Source: Methylobacter sp. KS41
GTDB taxonomy: Bacteria > Pseudomonadota > Gammaproteobacteria > Methylococcales > Methylomonadaceae
Direction of reading: 5' to 3'
DNA length: 64,000 nt
NCBI GenBank assembly: GCA_002862125.1
Contig: PHSP01000003.1
Location: 558,001-622,000, forward strand
Shown: one piece after another, positions 37,926-46,860 of the stretch
Layout: every line of letters begins with the position of its first letter
Position numbering within the stretch: the stretch's first letter is position 1
Made by a program: the position numbers and the translations under genes
Notes under the pieces: model-generated
Databases searched by the model: none
What the model was told of the DNA's origin: nothing
Seen by the model: the letters and a program-made list of their open reading frames with translations, nothing else

Positions 37926-38296
37926 ATAAGGCAGTAAGTGGTCGTTTCAACATTCAAGAGCCAGCCAATTGACATAAATAAAATTCGCTTGGAAAGCGGG
38001 TTTTATTGTTTATAGCATCAAGAAAATTCTGACCGGCTTTTCGTCCTTAAAACTTCATCAATCGCCGATCAAGATCCACTCGATACAACCGTTTTCTTTC
38101 AGACTTACCCGCTTCAGTACTGTTATCGCCAGCCCGTCGTGGCCTATTGACATCGCTGTCTCTGGAAGAAGCTAGGCTATGGAAAGCCGGTTATGGCGTC
38201 AGCCAGTTTCACATTCCGTGGTTTCTCGCAACGGCATGACCAATTAGATTCCCCCGGCTTATCCTCGATACCGGCTTTCCGATCGAACGGGTGTAT
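37926..38296. other. non-coding stretch
   Basis: No gene is supported. Frames in it show no family signal; its right part (38160-38290) looks like remnant DNA of an unknown element. Confidence 0.4.
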
Positions 38297-38310
38297 GTGT
38301 GCTAACGCAC
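38297..38310 (+). promoter_or_regulatory. CRP-spaced palindrome, site 5
   Basis: GTGTGCTAACGCAC, with one mismatch in the left half. The flanks (GTAT, TGAGGG) follow the family pattern in the direction of the RlpA-like gene 240 bases downstream. Confidence 0.5.
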
Positions 38311-38549
38311 TGAGGGCAGAGAGCTTCTGTGGTAATTTGGCTTCCAGGCTAGTGGAGTTACCCTCACTAGCAACATTAGGTTATAGGAGCGGCTTGTCGC
38401 CTCATAGTAATTGTTGCAGGTAATGGTTAATTTATTTTCCTACCTATGGGCGATACCCCCCTACAGCAGGAGAGCATTTGAACCTATTGCAGCCAATTAT
38501 TTGTATTTTATTGAAAAGTTGCATAGATATCTGTGCAAGAGGAGAGAGC

Positions 38550-39170
38550 ATGTCATATCAAACTGTTACACACAACAACACCTCGTCCAAGAACGAGCAG
38601 CTTAGGTTTATTTCCTGTTCAAAGTGCTTGTCCAGGAAAGTCTTGATAACGGCCAGCGGTGCCATGTCCCTCCGCGAATGGCTTGCAGGCGTCTCGCTAG
38701 TAACCTTGATCGGAGCCCTGGCTATTTCCGGCTGTAGTTCAAAAGACTCGAACGAGCAAGGCAAACTAGCACCGCAAGAAAAAGAGAGCGCCGTCAACAA
38801 ACCTCTACACAAGGAGGTCGGCAAGGCGTCTTGGTATGGGCCTGGGTTTCAAGGCCAGGAAACTGCCAATGGCGAGACCTTTAACAAAAATGAAATGACG
38901 GCCGCCCATCCGAGTTTGCCGATGGGTACCATGGCCAAAGTGACCAACCTCGAGAATGGCAAGAAGGTCGAAGTCAGGATCAATGACCGTGGACCCTTTG
39001 CCGAGAATCGCGCCATCGATCTATCCAGCGCAGCGGCTAATAAGCTTGATATGAAAAAGGACGGCACCACCGAGGTCAAGATTGAGAGCAAACCTGTAAA
39101 GAAGAAGAGCTCCACCCGCAAATCCAGCAAGGAAAAATTGAGGGCAAAAAGGGCTAAATTATCAAATTGA
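38550..39170 (+). CDS. rlpA: RlpA-like septal lipoprotein
   Basis: The product is 206 residues from the ATG at 38550, which has a GAGGAGAGAG ribosome site, or 168 residues from the ATG at 38664. The second start places a normal lipoprotein signal at the N-terminus (MSLREWLAGVSLVTLIGALA, lipobox ISGC), so it may be the one used. A double-psi beta-barrel follows: GKASWYGPGFQGQETANGE, NEMTAAHPSLPMGTMAKVTN, and VRINDRGPFAENRAIDLSSA. RlpA proteins cleave or bind naked glycan strands of peptidoglycan. The last 25 residues are lysine-rich. No SPOR domain is present. Confidence 0.85.
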   Translation: MSYQTVTHNNTSSKNEQLRFISCSKCLSRKVLITASGAMSLREWLAGVSLVTLIGALAISGCSSKDSNEQGKLAPQEKESAVNKPLHKEVGKASWYGPGFQGQETANGETFNKNEMTAAHPSLPMGTMAKVTNLENGKKVEVRINDRGPFAENRAIDLSSAAANKLDMKKDGTTEVKIESKPVKKKSSTRKSSKEKLRAKRAKLSN

Positions 39171-39319
39171 CATCATGCCACCGCCGTCTTTTTTCAACTG
39201 CGTACGTTACACCACAGAGTGCGCCCCCGCCTTACTTTTTATCCACGTATCAACAAATCAACCGCTTAAAACTTTATATCAATCATTTTAGGGTGAATTG
39301 AGTCTACTAAGCCTGGTAT

Positions 39320-39333
39320 GTGCGCTACCGTAC
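39320..39333 (+). promoter_or_regulatory. CRP-spaced palindrome, site 6
   Basis: GTGCGCTACCGTAC with flanks GTAT and TGACTG. It is 190 bases upstream of the BON-lipoprotein start at 39524 and may control the whole operon down to 40971. Confidence 0.6.
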
Positions 39334-39523
39334 TGACTGTGGACAGTTTTGCGATTATAGTTATTTTAAGTTTTTGAGGTGACCTTATTCTCTCCCAGAA
39401 ACTTGGTTCTTGTATTTAGAACCTATCTCAGTAGAGCGTTGTTCACCCTGATACCTGTCTCCTGAGCTTGTCGATGGGTTTCTTCAACCTACCGGTATTA
39501 TTCACTTAAATAGAGATTTACTC

Positions 39524-39838
39524 ATGAAACACCTTATTAGATTTTTTTCCGCATTTTTTTTAGCGCTGACGTTGTTAACTGCCGTGGGTTGCGCATCAAC
39601 GCAAAAGCACGAAGGAACTGGGGAGTACGTTGACGACAGCGTAATCACCAGCAAGGTTAAGGCGGCCATATTGAATGAGCCTGGCTTGAGCTCCGCCGAG
39701 ATCAACGTTGAAACCTTCAAGGGTGAAGTTCAATTAAGCGGCTTCGTGAATTCCCGTGCTGATATCAACAAAGCGGTTGCGGTCGCACGCAGCGTCGGTG
39801 GTGTGAAGTCAGTCAAGAATAGCATGCAGCTCAAATAG
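39524..39838 (+). CDS. BON-domain lipoprotein
   Basis: A 104-residue protein with a lipoprotein signal (MKHLIRFFSAFFLALTLLTA, lipobox AVGC) and one BON domain (TGEYVDDSVITSKVKAAILN, then VQLSGFVNSRADINKAVAVA). It is close to the C-terminal half of the lipoprotein at 37279 but lacks the long helix. It should act at the outer membrane in osmotic or envelope stress. It is first in a run of four genes with gaps of 14, 13 and minus 4 bases. Confidence 0.88.
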   Translation: MKHLIRFFSAFFLALTLLTAVGCASTQKHEGTGEYVDDSVITSKVKAAILNEPGLSSAEINVETFKGEVQLSGFVNSRADINKAVAVARSVGGVKSVKNSMQLK

Positions 39839-39852
39839 AAGAGGAAACCATC

Positions 39853-40083
39853 ATGGAAACCATAGACAAAGCATCTCATTCAGCACATGAAGCTGTCGAT
39901 AAGGTCGCCAGTGCGACCAATCAGGCAGCGGAAGGTCTTTGCGAAAAAGGAGCGCAACTGAAAAATGCCGAGCGGCAATTGTTAGAGAATTGCCGCAGTT
40001 ATGTCCGCGACAACCCCATTACGTCACTGGGCATTGCAACAGCGGCCGGCTTTCTGCTGAGCCGCCTGTTGAACGGCCGTTAG
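39853..40083 (+). CDS. YqjD/ElaB-like (DUF883) protein
   Basis: A 76-residue protein with a helical charged part and a C-terminal membrane segment, RDNPITSLGIATAAGFLLSR, which is the DUF883 hallmark. Members such as YqjD and ElaB are inner-membrane proteins that bind ribosomes in stationary phase. Shine-Dalgarno GAGGAAA precedes it. Its place before a YqjE-like gene repeats the yqjD-yqjE order known from enterobacteria. Confidence 0.85.
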   Translation: METIDKASHSAHEAVDKVASATNQAAEGLCEKGAQLKNAERQLLENCRSYVRDNPITSLGIATAAGFLLSRLLNGR

Positions 40084-40096
40084 ATCGGCAAACATC

Positions 40097-40540
40097 ATGG
40101 ACCCGGATACCATAGAGGATGAGGCTCCCGGGAAAACCGCAATGCGCGGCGATCCGACAAGCGATTCTACTACCGTTCCTGAAGATGCTCAGTCGTTATG
40201 GAATGAGCTACTTGGACTAATTTACGATCGCTTCCGGCTCGCAGCACTGGAAACGCGGCTGGCGGGCGAGAGTCTGGTGTCCATGATTATGGCGGGAGTG
40301 ATGGTTGCGTTCTTGCTGAGTAGTGCTTGGCTGGGACTCATGGCTGCCGCCGTGCTGGAGTTGATCGGCAACGGTATCGTGGCAAGTAGCGCCATACTAC
40401 TTGCCGTTGCTTTCAATTTGCTGCTCTCGTTGTTCCTCTGTCGGGTGATGCGCCGGAAGAGTCGTTATCTGCACTTTCCCGCAACCCTCCGCTCTCTTCA
40501 GCCCAGGCCTCCCGGGCGTCGGAATGCGCAGAAGTCATGA
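40097..40540 (+). CDS. YqjE-like holin-family membrane protein
   Basis: A 147-residue protein with two long membrane helices (LVSMIMAGVMVAFLLSSAWL and ASSAILLAVAFNLLLSLFLC) following an amphipathic stretch YDRFRLAALETRLAGES. This fits the phage-holin-like/YqjE family. It does not look like a lytic holin in context; it lies in a chromosomal stress operon. Its end overlaps the next start by four bases. Confidence 0.82.
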   Translation: MDPDTIEDEAPGKTAMRGDPTSDSTTVPEDAQSLWNELLGLIYDRFRLAALETRLAGESLVSMIMAGVMVAFLLSSAWLGLMAAAVLELIGNGIVASSAILLAVAFNLLLSLFLCRVMRRKSRYLHFPATLRSLQPRPPGRRNAQKS

Positions 40541-40971
40541 TCAAGACCTACCTTTCAAGCGTAAGCAAAGCCAAGTCCCTGACGGCTCAAATCAGGGATG
40601 CGGAGAGGCGGGTGTTGAGTAGTCAACAGCGGGTGGGTGTTCGCACCGCCACGCTGATTCGGAATATACACCAGCAGATGACAGCTCCGGCAACCTTGCT
40701 GCTAGCGGGTGGCCTTGGATTTATCCTTGGCGAACTTACCAAGGGCAAAAACCTAAACAGCTGCGGCACTGCCGATAAATCTCGCACATCCGAGACTACG
40801 CCCTTGAGGACTGCGCTAAACCTCTTAACCTCGGTCCACGCTTTGTACACCGCCTTGCCCATAGCCTGGATAATGAAGTCCTTCTATCAACTGGGCCCGT
40901 CGGATCGTCAAGCGACCGAACGACAAGCCCGCCCTGTGGCAGCCGGTAATTGCGGAAAGTCAAGCCGATAA
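40537..40971 (+). CDS. YqjK-position hypothetical protein
   Basis: A 144-residue protein coupled to the YqjE-like gene by an ATGA overlap. A charged N-terminus (IRDAERRVLSSQQRVGVRTA) is followed by a short hydrophobic segment (ATLLLAGGLGFILGELTKG), and another weak one near residue 105. It occupies the position of yqjK in enterobacteria but I see no firm sequence match. Probably membrane associated. Confidence 0.65.
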   Translation: MIKTYLSSVSKAKSLTAQIRDAERRVLSSQQRVGVRTATLIRNIHQQMTAPATLLLAGGLGFILGELTKGKNLNSCGTADKSRTSETTPLRTALNLLTSVHALYTALPIAWIMKSFYQLGPSDRQATERQARPVAAGNCGKSSR

Positions 40972-41042
40972 CTTTGGGCTGATTTTTTGGATACCACAGA
41001 GTGTCGTGTACGTGTTGGTCTGAAGCCAGTTCAATAACAAAC

Positions 41043-41885
41043 TTAATTATTGGTCGAAACCGCTGCCTTTGGCAAAGGTTGATTGGGTATTTGGTTAAAT
41101 GCCGTTTGTTGAGCCCAAACCGCCATATAACTCAGCCTCGCCTCTCCGATGATGGTCGCAAATGATGCATCAGCAGCATCACGACCTGTGCCGATACGGA
41201 CAAACCCTTCAACCGGCGCCATTCGTGTAGCATCAAACAAATACCAGCGAGCCCCCAGATAGGCTTCAAAAAACCCATGAAAATCCGGCGGCTGCAAAGC
41301 CACGGCGTATCCTGAAATATAACGTGCGGGAATGCATAACGCCCGGCACAAGGCAATGGCGAGGTGCGCATAATCCCTGCATACACCGATGCGCTGTATC
41401 AATACGTCGCAGGCGCTGGTACTTTCGCCGCTACTGCCTGGTTGATAGTCGAGATTGCTGTTTATCCAGTCGCAAATCGCAGTAACCCTGGAAAATCCGG
41501 GCTCAACGTTGCCAAACATTCGCAAGGCAAAATGGGTCAAGCGATCAGACTCGCAATAACGGCTGGGGTTAAGGTAAGGCAATACTTCGTTTGGCAATTG
41601 GGAGTACCCGGCCTCGGTAATTCCTGACGTATTATATATTTCAGGACTTAAATTCACAGTCGCACGGTATTGGAGTAGCAAGTCGCAGGGTGCTACACTT
41701 AGCCGGTACACTTGAATAGCTTCCGTGCCCAAACTGCTGGCCTCGTATTGAATGTTGGGGTTTAACTGTAAAGTCTCTTCGCAGATGATCTGGTGCCCGG
41801 TTCTTGCCGCAGCTACGTTAAACAGGAAGCTTGTGGGTTTTGTGACTGAATACGTTAGGTCGCAGCCTACTTAAATTGTTGTCAT
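41043..41885 (-). pseudogene. transglutaminase-like protein with stop at codon 5
   Basis: From the ATG at 41885 (AAAGG ribosome site) the frame reads MTTI, then TAA at 41873-41871, then VGCDLTYSVTKPTSFLFNVA without further stops to 41043. That is the N-terminal domain usual for bacterial transglutaminase-like proteins, so the stop is a nonsense change at codon 5. The core is intact: Cys in RIGVCRDYAHLA, His in DFHGFFEAYLG, Asp in WYLFDATR. Without suppression, translation could restart only at a weak TTG (41732), losing about 51 residues. The family includes peptidases of unclear substrate. Confidence 0.75.
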
Positions 41886-42297
41886 AATTGTTAACCTTTT
41901 GCCGCATGGCAAATAAATATGCCTCTGGATTAGTTTAAGTTATCAGAAAATAGCGGCATGCATCAATTCATTGAAAAATCATTAACTGTTGCGGATAAAC
42001 GTTTTTGTCATCACCAGAAATCATGAGTTAACCCGTAAGACTGGTAAATAGTAAGGTGGCTTCGCCATAAATATTTTTCTGTGAGTATGATTTCCTGAGT
42101 TTTCTGGCAAATTGTCTGATATAGCCAATAAAGTATATTTTTAACACAATTAAACACTCGTAGTTTCGGGATGAAAGTTTCTGAAAACCACCACCTGTAG
42201 TGCGGTTTTGCATAAGATTACGGCTTCTTTCGTCGTTTTGTCCGTTGGTTCATGCATCCTGATTTACTACGCTAAAGCGCCATTGGAGGGCTTCTGC

Positions 42298-43929
42298 TTA
42301 CCTGTGCATTGTTTTGAGTGCATCGAAGAGTACGCCGACATCATGCTGTCCTTTGAATACCGGCGGGATCTCCTTCTTGATCTCAAGAAGGGTATAGACG
42401 GCCATTAGCGCCGATCTTACAGAATACTCAACGGTAAACACCACATCATCCGGGATTTCGCAAAACTGCCCGATAAACGCGAAATTCTTCGCTCCAACCG
42501 GCACTACGTCTGGCCGATCCCCTTTGACTCTGGGCATGAATTGGCTGGTGATGAACGGCATCATGCAAGGAATACAAATTGCCGCATCAATGATAGGCTG
42601 CGCCTTGCCGCCAAGTTTGAGGTGCTGGAATAACTCAATTAGAATCTCTTCACCGTTACATTCTGACATAGGCTTCTTGACGAAGTTACCAATCCTGTCC
42701 GGGAATAGCCCATAGCCCCAAAATACGAATATATTCTCAGGTTGGTTGATGAAGTGCGGCTGATGCGCCAGAACGATACTCATGAACCAGTTCGAATCCG
42801 TCAGCGTGAATAAGCCTCCCGTGCCTGCCTCATTGCCGGTAAATTCTTCTATGAACTGGAAGAATGCCGGATCGTTTAGAGTCACGGTGAACGACTGCCA
42901 TTTGGTCTGGTCAATATGATCGGAAAAAACCGCGGGATGTCCAAACCCTGGGCGACCTTTGGCAATGTCTTCCCACAGCGACCAGGCACCGTTTGATTTG
43001 TTTGAATTTAGAATGGCAGGCGCTGTCATAGACCCCAGGCTAGCATTTTCTGTCATACATCCCAGCGTCACAAATACCAGATCATCCGGTGCGACGGCAA
43101 TACTGTTAGGCTCGCCATTGCTGCTATACCGAATGCCCTTTACCGCCCGGTGTTCGCCGCCTAAGTCGAAATTAAGTCCCGTGACCTCGGTGTTCAACGA
43201 GAACTGCACCCCTTGCGCCTTAAGCCAGGTAATCAGCGGCAGTATCATCGAATCATACTGGTTATAAGGTGTGCGCCAGACGCCGCCCATTTTGTGGAAA
43301 TTAGGAAATAATTGAATAAATCGCAACAGATACCGTTTGAGCTCGACCGCGCTATGCCAGGGTTGAAACGCAAACATCGTCGCCCACATTAGCCAGAAAT
43401 TATTCTCGAAAAACGTGGGTGAAAACCAGTCTTCGATGCGTTTAGCTCCCAGCGAATCTTCAGAATGCATAATCAGCGCGAGTAAATCCAAACGATCCTT
43501 TTCACTCAGCTCAAAAGATGACACATCAACTTTTTGGCCATCCCTAACCAAGCGACATCTGGAGGAACTGACGTATTTGTGGCTAAATTCGAAAATTTCA
43601 TCTTTGACGCTCTTGGCTTGATCAGTCAGTGAGGGAATGCTTGCAAAGAGATCGTAGGTGCAGACGTAATGCTCTTCAATCATCCGACCACCACGAACGA
43701 CATAGCCTTTGTCAGGTGAACCGGCCCCATCCAAACTGCCACCAGTGACCTTAAGTTCCTCGAAAATGTGAATACTCTCGCCTGGGATAAGACCGTCCCG
43801 TATAAGAAAAGCAGCACCCGCGAGGGCGGCGATTCCGCTGCCGACGAAATAAACCTTCCTCTTGTTGTGCTGCGTAGATCTAGGCTCGACTGAAACGTCT
43901 GCTTTATCGCTTTGATGTGAGTTCTGCAT
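42298..43929 (-). CDS. ohyA: oleate hydratase
   Basis: A 543-residue flavoprotein of the oleate hydratase (myosin-cross-reactive antigen) family. The FAD-binding segment is VYFVGSGIAALAGAAFLIRD near residues 26-45, followed by GGSLDGAGSPDKGYVVRGGR and MIEEHYVCTYDLFASIPSL. FQPWHSAVELKRYLLRF and GGVWRTPYNQYDSMILPL are also family hallmarks. The enzyme adds water to cis-9 double bonds of free fatty acids to give 10-hydroxy acids, often as a detoxifying step. The length is slightly short compared with usual members, but all main blocks are seen. It stands alone. Confidence 0.93.
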   Translation of the reverse strand: MQNSHQSDKADVSVEPRSTQHNKRKVYFVGSGIAALAGAAFLIRDGLIPGESIHIFEELKVTGGSLDGAGSPDKGYVVRGGRMIEEHYVCTYDLFASIPSLTDQAKSVKDEIFEFSHKYVSSSRCRLVRDGQKVDVSSFELSEKDRLDLLALIMHSEDSLGAKRIEDWFSPTFFENNFWLMWATMFAFQPWHSAVELKRYLLRFIQLFPNFHKMGGVWRTPYNQYDSMILPLITWLKAQGVQFSLNTEVTGLNFDLGGEHRAVKGIRYSSNGEPNSIAVAPDDLVFVTLGCMTENASLGSMTAPAILNSNKSNGAWSLWEDIAKGRPGFGHPAVFSDHIDQTKWQSFTVTLNDPAFFQFIEEFTGNEAGTGGLFTLTDSNWFMSIVLAHQPHFINQPENIFVFWGYGLFPDRIGNFVKKPMSECNGEEILIELFQHLKLGGKAQPIIDAAICIPCMMPFITSQFMPRVKGDRPDVVPVGAKNFAFIGQFCEIPDDVVFTVEYSVRSALMAVYTLLEIKKEIPPVFKGQHDVGVLFDALKTMHR

Positions 43930-44154
43930 GGTAAAGTTCCTGTTTTGATGAATGATTTTGATCTACACGAGCGAGCAAAAAAGTGGTCAAGTCTAAACAT
44001 AATACTTTCTCTTTTAATTACGGCATAAGCGTAGCCCATTGTTTTTCATGCAAAAGACTTTCCTCTGTCGAGAACTGGCCTGACTCCCTTTTAATTGCGT
44101 TGCACCCTGCTGGTATGGCTGGATCGACCCCTGGTCTAATCATCGACGCAGCCG

Positions 44155-44376
44155 CTAGCTCTTCTTGCTCGAAAAAAGCAGGAGCCCGCCGCCAGCCACT
44201 ATCAACGCCACACCGGCCCAGGCCGGGACATTGACCGTCTGCGTGTCTTTAACCGACAGCTCGAACGGGCCTAGCTTGGCTTCCTGAGTTTCACGGGTAT
44301 AACTGAAACGACCATACACCAGCCCCAATAAGCCAGCTATGATCAGCGCGATAGCCACGATCTTGATTGCACTCAT
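44155..44376 (-). CDS. DUF3185 membrane protein
   Basis: A 73-residue protein with two membrane helices (IVAIALIIAGLLGLVYGRFS and AGVALIVAGGGLLLFSSKKS) on both sides of a polar loop ending in QTVNVPAW, which matches DUF3185. The ATG at 44376 with AGGAGAGA is chosen over longer frames. Role unknown; probably part of the envelope-stress set. Confidence 0.82.
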   Translation of the reverse strand: MSAIKIVAIALIIAGLLGLVYGRFSYTRETQEAKLGPFELSVKDTQTVNVPAWAGVALIVAGGGLLLFSSKKS

Positions 44377-44815
44377 TTTGTCTCTCCTATAATTGACACT
44401 CTTGGAGTCCGGCCTCGGGCGGAGCACCCAGGAGTGCCCTGCATAAGCCGGGACTCTAAGCGTGCCGAACCGCTCCACCTATCCCTGCCCGCTGCATAAA
44501 ACCATTCAGGCACGAGGTCCTCATGGGGTTTACCAAGAAAGGTGGCGTAATAGACCGGCAATAGTCTCTTCGGTGCTTACTAATACATCGACGATTACGG
44601 TTACTATGGTAGGAATTACATAACCGACGTCATTTACTCACCTTCATGATATTGCCAATATCATCGATTAGGCCTACAACTGTATTTCCATGATTTCAAC
44701 CTATCAATTTAGATTAATAGGCAAGCCTGGAAACAGTCATTACGTTGTGGGATTGTGGGTTGCCTGATAGATCGCTCCGGCCGATACCACGTTGCATAAG
44801 CATACTCCAGTGCCG
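44377..44815. other. non-coding stretch
   Basis: No gene supported. A minus-strand frame at 44373-44561 has no family signal. Nothing that fits the palindrome motif was seen here. Confidence 0.45.
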
Positions 44816-44965
44816 CTACAGGACGCGTCGGCCTTGAATGATACGCAGAATAATCATGATGACTGCGATAACCAAAAGAATGTGAATGAATCCGCCGACT
44901 GTGTACGAGGACACCAATCCCAGTACCCAGAGGATGATTAGGATGATTGCAATACTTTCAAGCAT
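44816..44965 (-). CDS. lmo0937-family small membrane protein
   Basis: A 49-residue protein with two membrane helices, MLESIAIILIILWVLGLVSS and GFIHILLVIAVIMIILRIIQ, the usual form of the lmo0937 family. The ATG at 44965 has GGAGAAG upstream. Function unknown; members are induced by stress in several bacteria. Confidence 0.82.
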   Translation of the reverse strand: MLESIAIILIILWVLGLVSSYTVGGFIHILLVIAVIMIILRIIQGRRVL

Positions 44966-45177
44966 GTGTGCTTCTCCGTAAGAGGCCATCAATTGACGGC
45001 GATATGAACTAGAGATAAATTTATGAAGTATTACCGAAGGTTTTAAGCAATGCCTGCCCATAAACCGGTGAACTTCATGTCCATCTCCTGTGAAAAAGTT
45101 ATTTGAGAACATTTCATTGCGGCGGTGCAGAAGGCCAGCCTGTCTGAACTCGGCTGCACCGCTCAGCAGCGCTCGTT

Positions 45178-45363
45178 TTAGATGCTGTCAATATCTTTCT
45201 TAATATCTTCCTTGAGATCACCGAAGCCCGACTGAACCTTCCCGACGTTTTTTTGGACATTTCCTTCTATCTCCATGCCCTTATCGTCTAGTATCACGCC
45301 TGCGGCTTCTTTGACCTTTCCTTTGACTTCTTCGACTAAACCTTCTACTTGATCTTTGTTCAT
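45178..45363 (-). CDS. CsbD family stress protein
   Basis: A 61-residue CsbD protein (MNKDQVEGLVEEVKGKVKEA; VQKNVGKVQSGFGDLKEDI). It is nearly the same as the copy at 30653, and both the coding part and the upstream region (GGAGACA-CATG spacing, TGATAATTAT) are alike, so they arose by duplication. Palindrome site 7 is 113 bases upstream. Confidence 0.88.
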   Translation of the reverse strand: MNKDQVEGLVEEVKGKVKEAAGVILDDKGMEIEGNVQKNVGKVQSGFGDLKEDIKKDIDSI

Positions 45364-45475
45364 GATTGTCTCCTGATAATTATTAGTAGCCATGACCAGA
45401 TGGCCATAACCTAAGCGTGAAATGAGGTTGCCCACCGCTTAACCAATATATTACACACAAAACTGATTGCGGTCG

Positions 45476-45489
45476 GTGCGGTAACGCAC
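45476..45489 (-). promoter_or_regulatory. CRP-spaced palindrome, site 7
   Basis: GTGCGGTAACGCAC, same core as site 1. On the minus strand it reads CTATGTGCGTTACCGCACCG. It is at nearly the same distance from csbD as site 1. Confidence 0.65.
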
Positions 45490-45672
45490 ATAGATTATGG
45501 GTATTCCTTAGGGAAGATGATTTTTTCGAACGGCTTATGTGTGGGAACAAACATAATCGCAGTCTTGAACGGCACCTATTATGCTGACAAAATTATCCTG
45601 CTAAAGCCATAAACTGCTTACAAGATAAGCTGGTGCATTTTGGTAATTAATGGTAAGTACAGGCTGAATTCA

Positions 45673-46860
45673 TCAGTAGCTATCCAATCGTAACGCATAT
45701 TTACGGCAATGTTCCAAGTAACCTGCCTCGTGGCTGGCCATTAGCTGCACAACACTTTTCCATAGCCAAGCAGGCGTTGCGAGTGACTTGCTTCGGTTAA
45801 GCTTCAGTTCACTGTGCCAGCTTTTACGGGTTCCATCATCCATTTGCCTGGCATGTGCACAGCCAACAACGTACGCTAGATAACTCGACATACGAATGGC
45901 CTCTTCTATACTCATTTGATCGAGCTCTAGCTTGAGGTCCTGCGGCAATAGTTCTCGAATAAACACGCCATGCTCTAGGAAACGTTCCGCGATCATGCGC
46001 TCGCCTAAGGCCGGCGTCATTTGGTACGCACCTTCAACCACACGGCCTGCATTATCGCGTGGCATGCTTACGTGCTTATAACGAGGAGCGATAGCATGTA
46101 CGGCCTCTTTTATATCAAAAATGCAATAGTCGTCTCCACCTACGCTTAACAACACTGCGTAACGTAACAAGCCCAATGAACTACAACCTTTCACCCAATA
46201 AGCAGCATCTAATACCTCAATCTTAGCATCATCATCGCGGGACTTCAGTGTGGTGACCAGCTCTAACATTTCGCGCTTTTTAAATAATTGCGTGATGCCA
46301 TTTTTCTCGGCTTTTGATAGGGGCCAGAAGCGCTTTCCCTGCGGAATTTTCGGCCGCGTATTTACAACGTGTTCCTTAGCCAGTTTTTTCCATGTGCGCT
46401 TAAGCGCACCGCGAATAACTATCTTGACCAAATCAGGTTTTTGCATGGAGACTCGCTCTTCGCTTGTGTCGAGTGCTTGTTCATAACCCTCTATCAGGTG
46501 TTCGAGCATATGAGCGGTGACTATACCTGGCAGGTTTGAGTCCCGTGCGGCTGTGGCTAGCGACAGGGCAAGCCGTAAGAGATCATGTGCAGGATTACCA
46601 ATAACCGTCTGATCAAAGTCACGTATTTGCATATCGACCTTTCCATCAGTATCGGCCAACGGACCAATGTTGCCAAGGTGGCAGTCGCCACAAATCCAAA
46701 TGGAAGGGCCATGTGGCAGGGCGTGACCACGCTGGCTGTGTAACCATTCGTAATACTGGGTAGTGTTACCACGCATATAGGCGTGAGGTGAAAGAGCCAT
46801 TTTCTTGTTGCGGCGTGCTAGAAGTATTTCGTGGCGCTCGTCAGGAGAAGGAGTTTTCAT
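45673..46860 (-). CDS. DUF2252 protein
   Basis: A 395-residue DUF2252 protein. Hallmarks: MALSPHAYMRGNTTQYYEWL, WICGDCHLGNIGPLAD with a kinase-like catalytic loop, QIRDFDQTVIGNPAHDLLRL, and YVVGCAHARQMD near the end. The fold is related to aminoglycoside-phosphotransferase-like kinases, but no substrate is known. It stands alone and has a normal length. Confidence 0.87.
   Translation of the reverse strand: MKTPSPDERHEILLARRNKKMALSPHAYMRGNTTQYYEWLHSQRGHALPHGPSIWICGDCHLGNIGPLADTDGKVDMQIRDFDQTVIGNPAHDLLRLALSLATAARDSNLPGIVTAHMLEHLIEGYEQALDTSEERVSMQKPDLVKIVIRGALKRTWKKLAKEHVVNTRPKIPQGKRFWPLSKAEKNGITQLFKKREMLELVTTLKSRDDDAKIEVLDAAYWVKGCSSLGLLRYAVLLSVGGDDYCIFDIKEAVHAIAPRYKHVSMPRDNAGRVVEGAYQMTPALGERMIAERFLEHGVFIRELLPQDLKLELDQMSIEEAIRMSSYLAYVVGCAHARQMDDGTRKSWHSELKLNRSKSLATPAWLWKSVVQLMASHEAGYLEHCRKYALRLDSY

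Noticed and set aside
40097-40540. Phage lysis holin
   Set aside because: Context is a YqjD/YqjE-type stress operon with BON lipoprotein; no endolysin or phage gene nearby.
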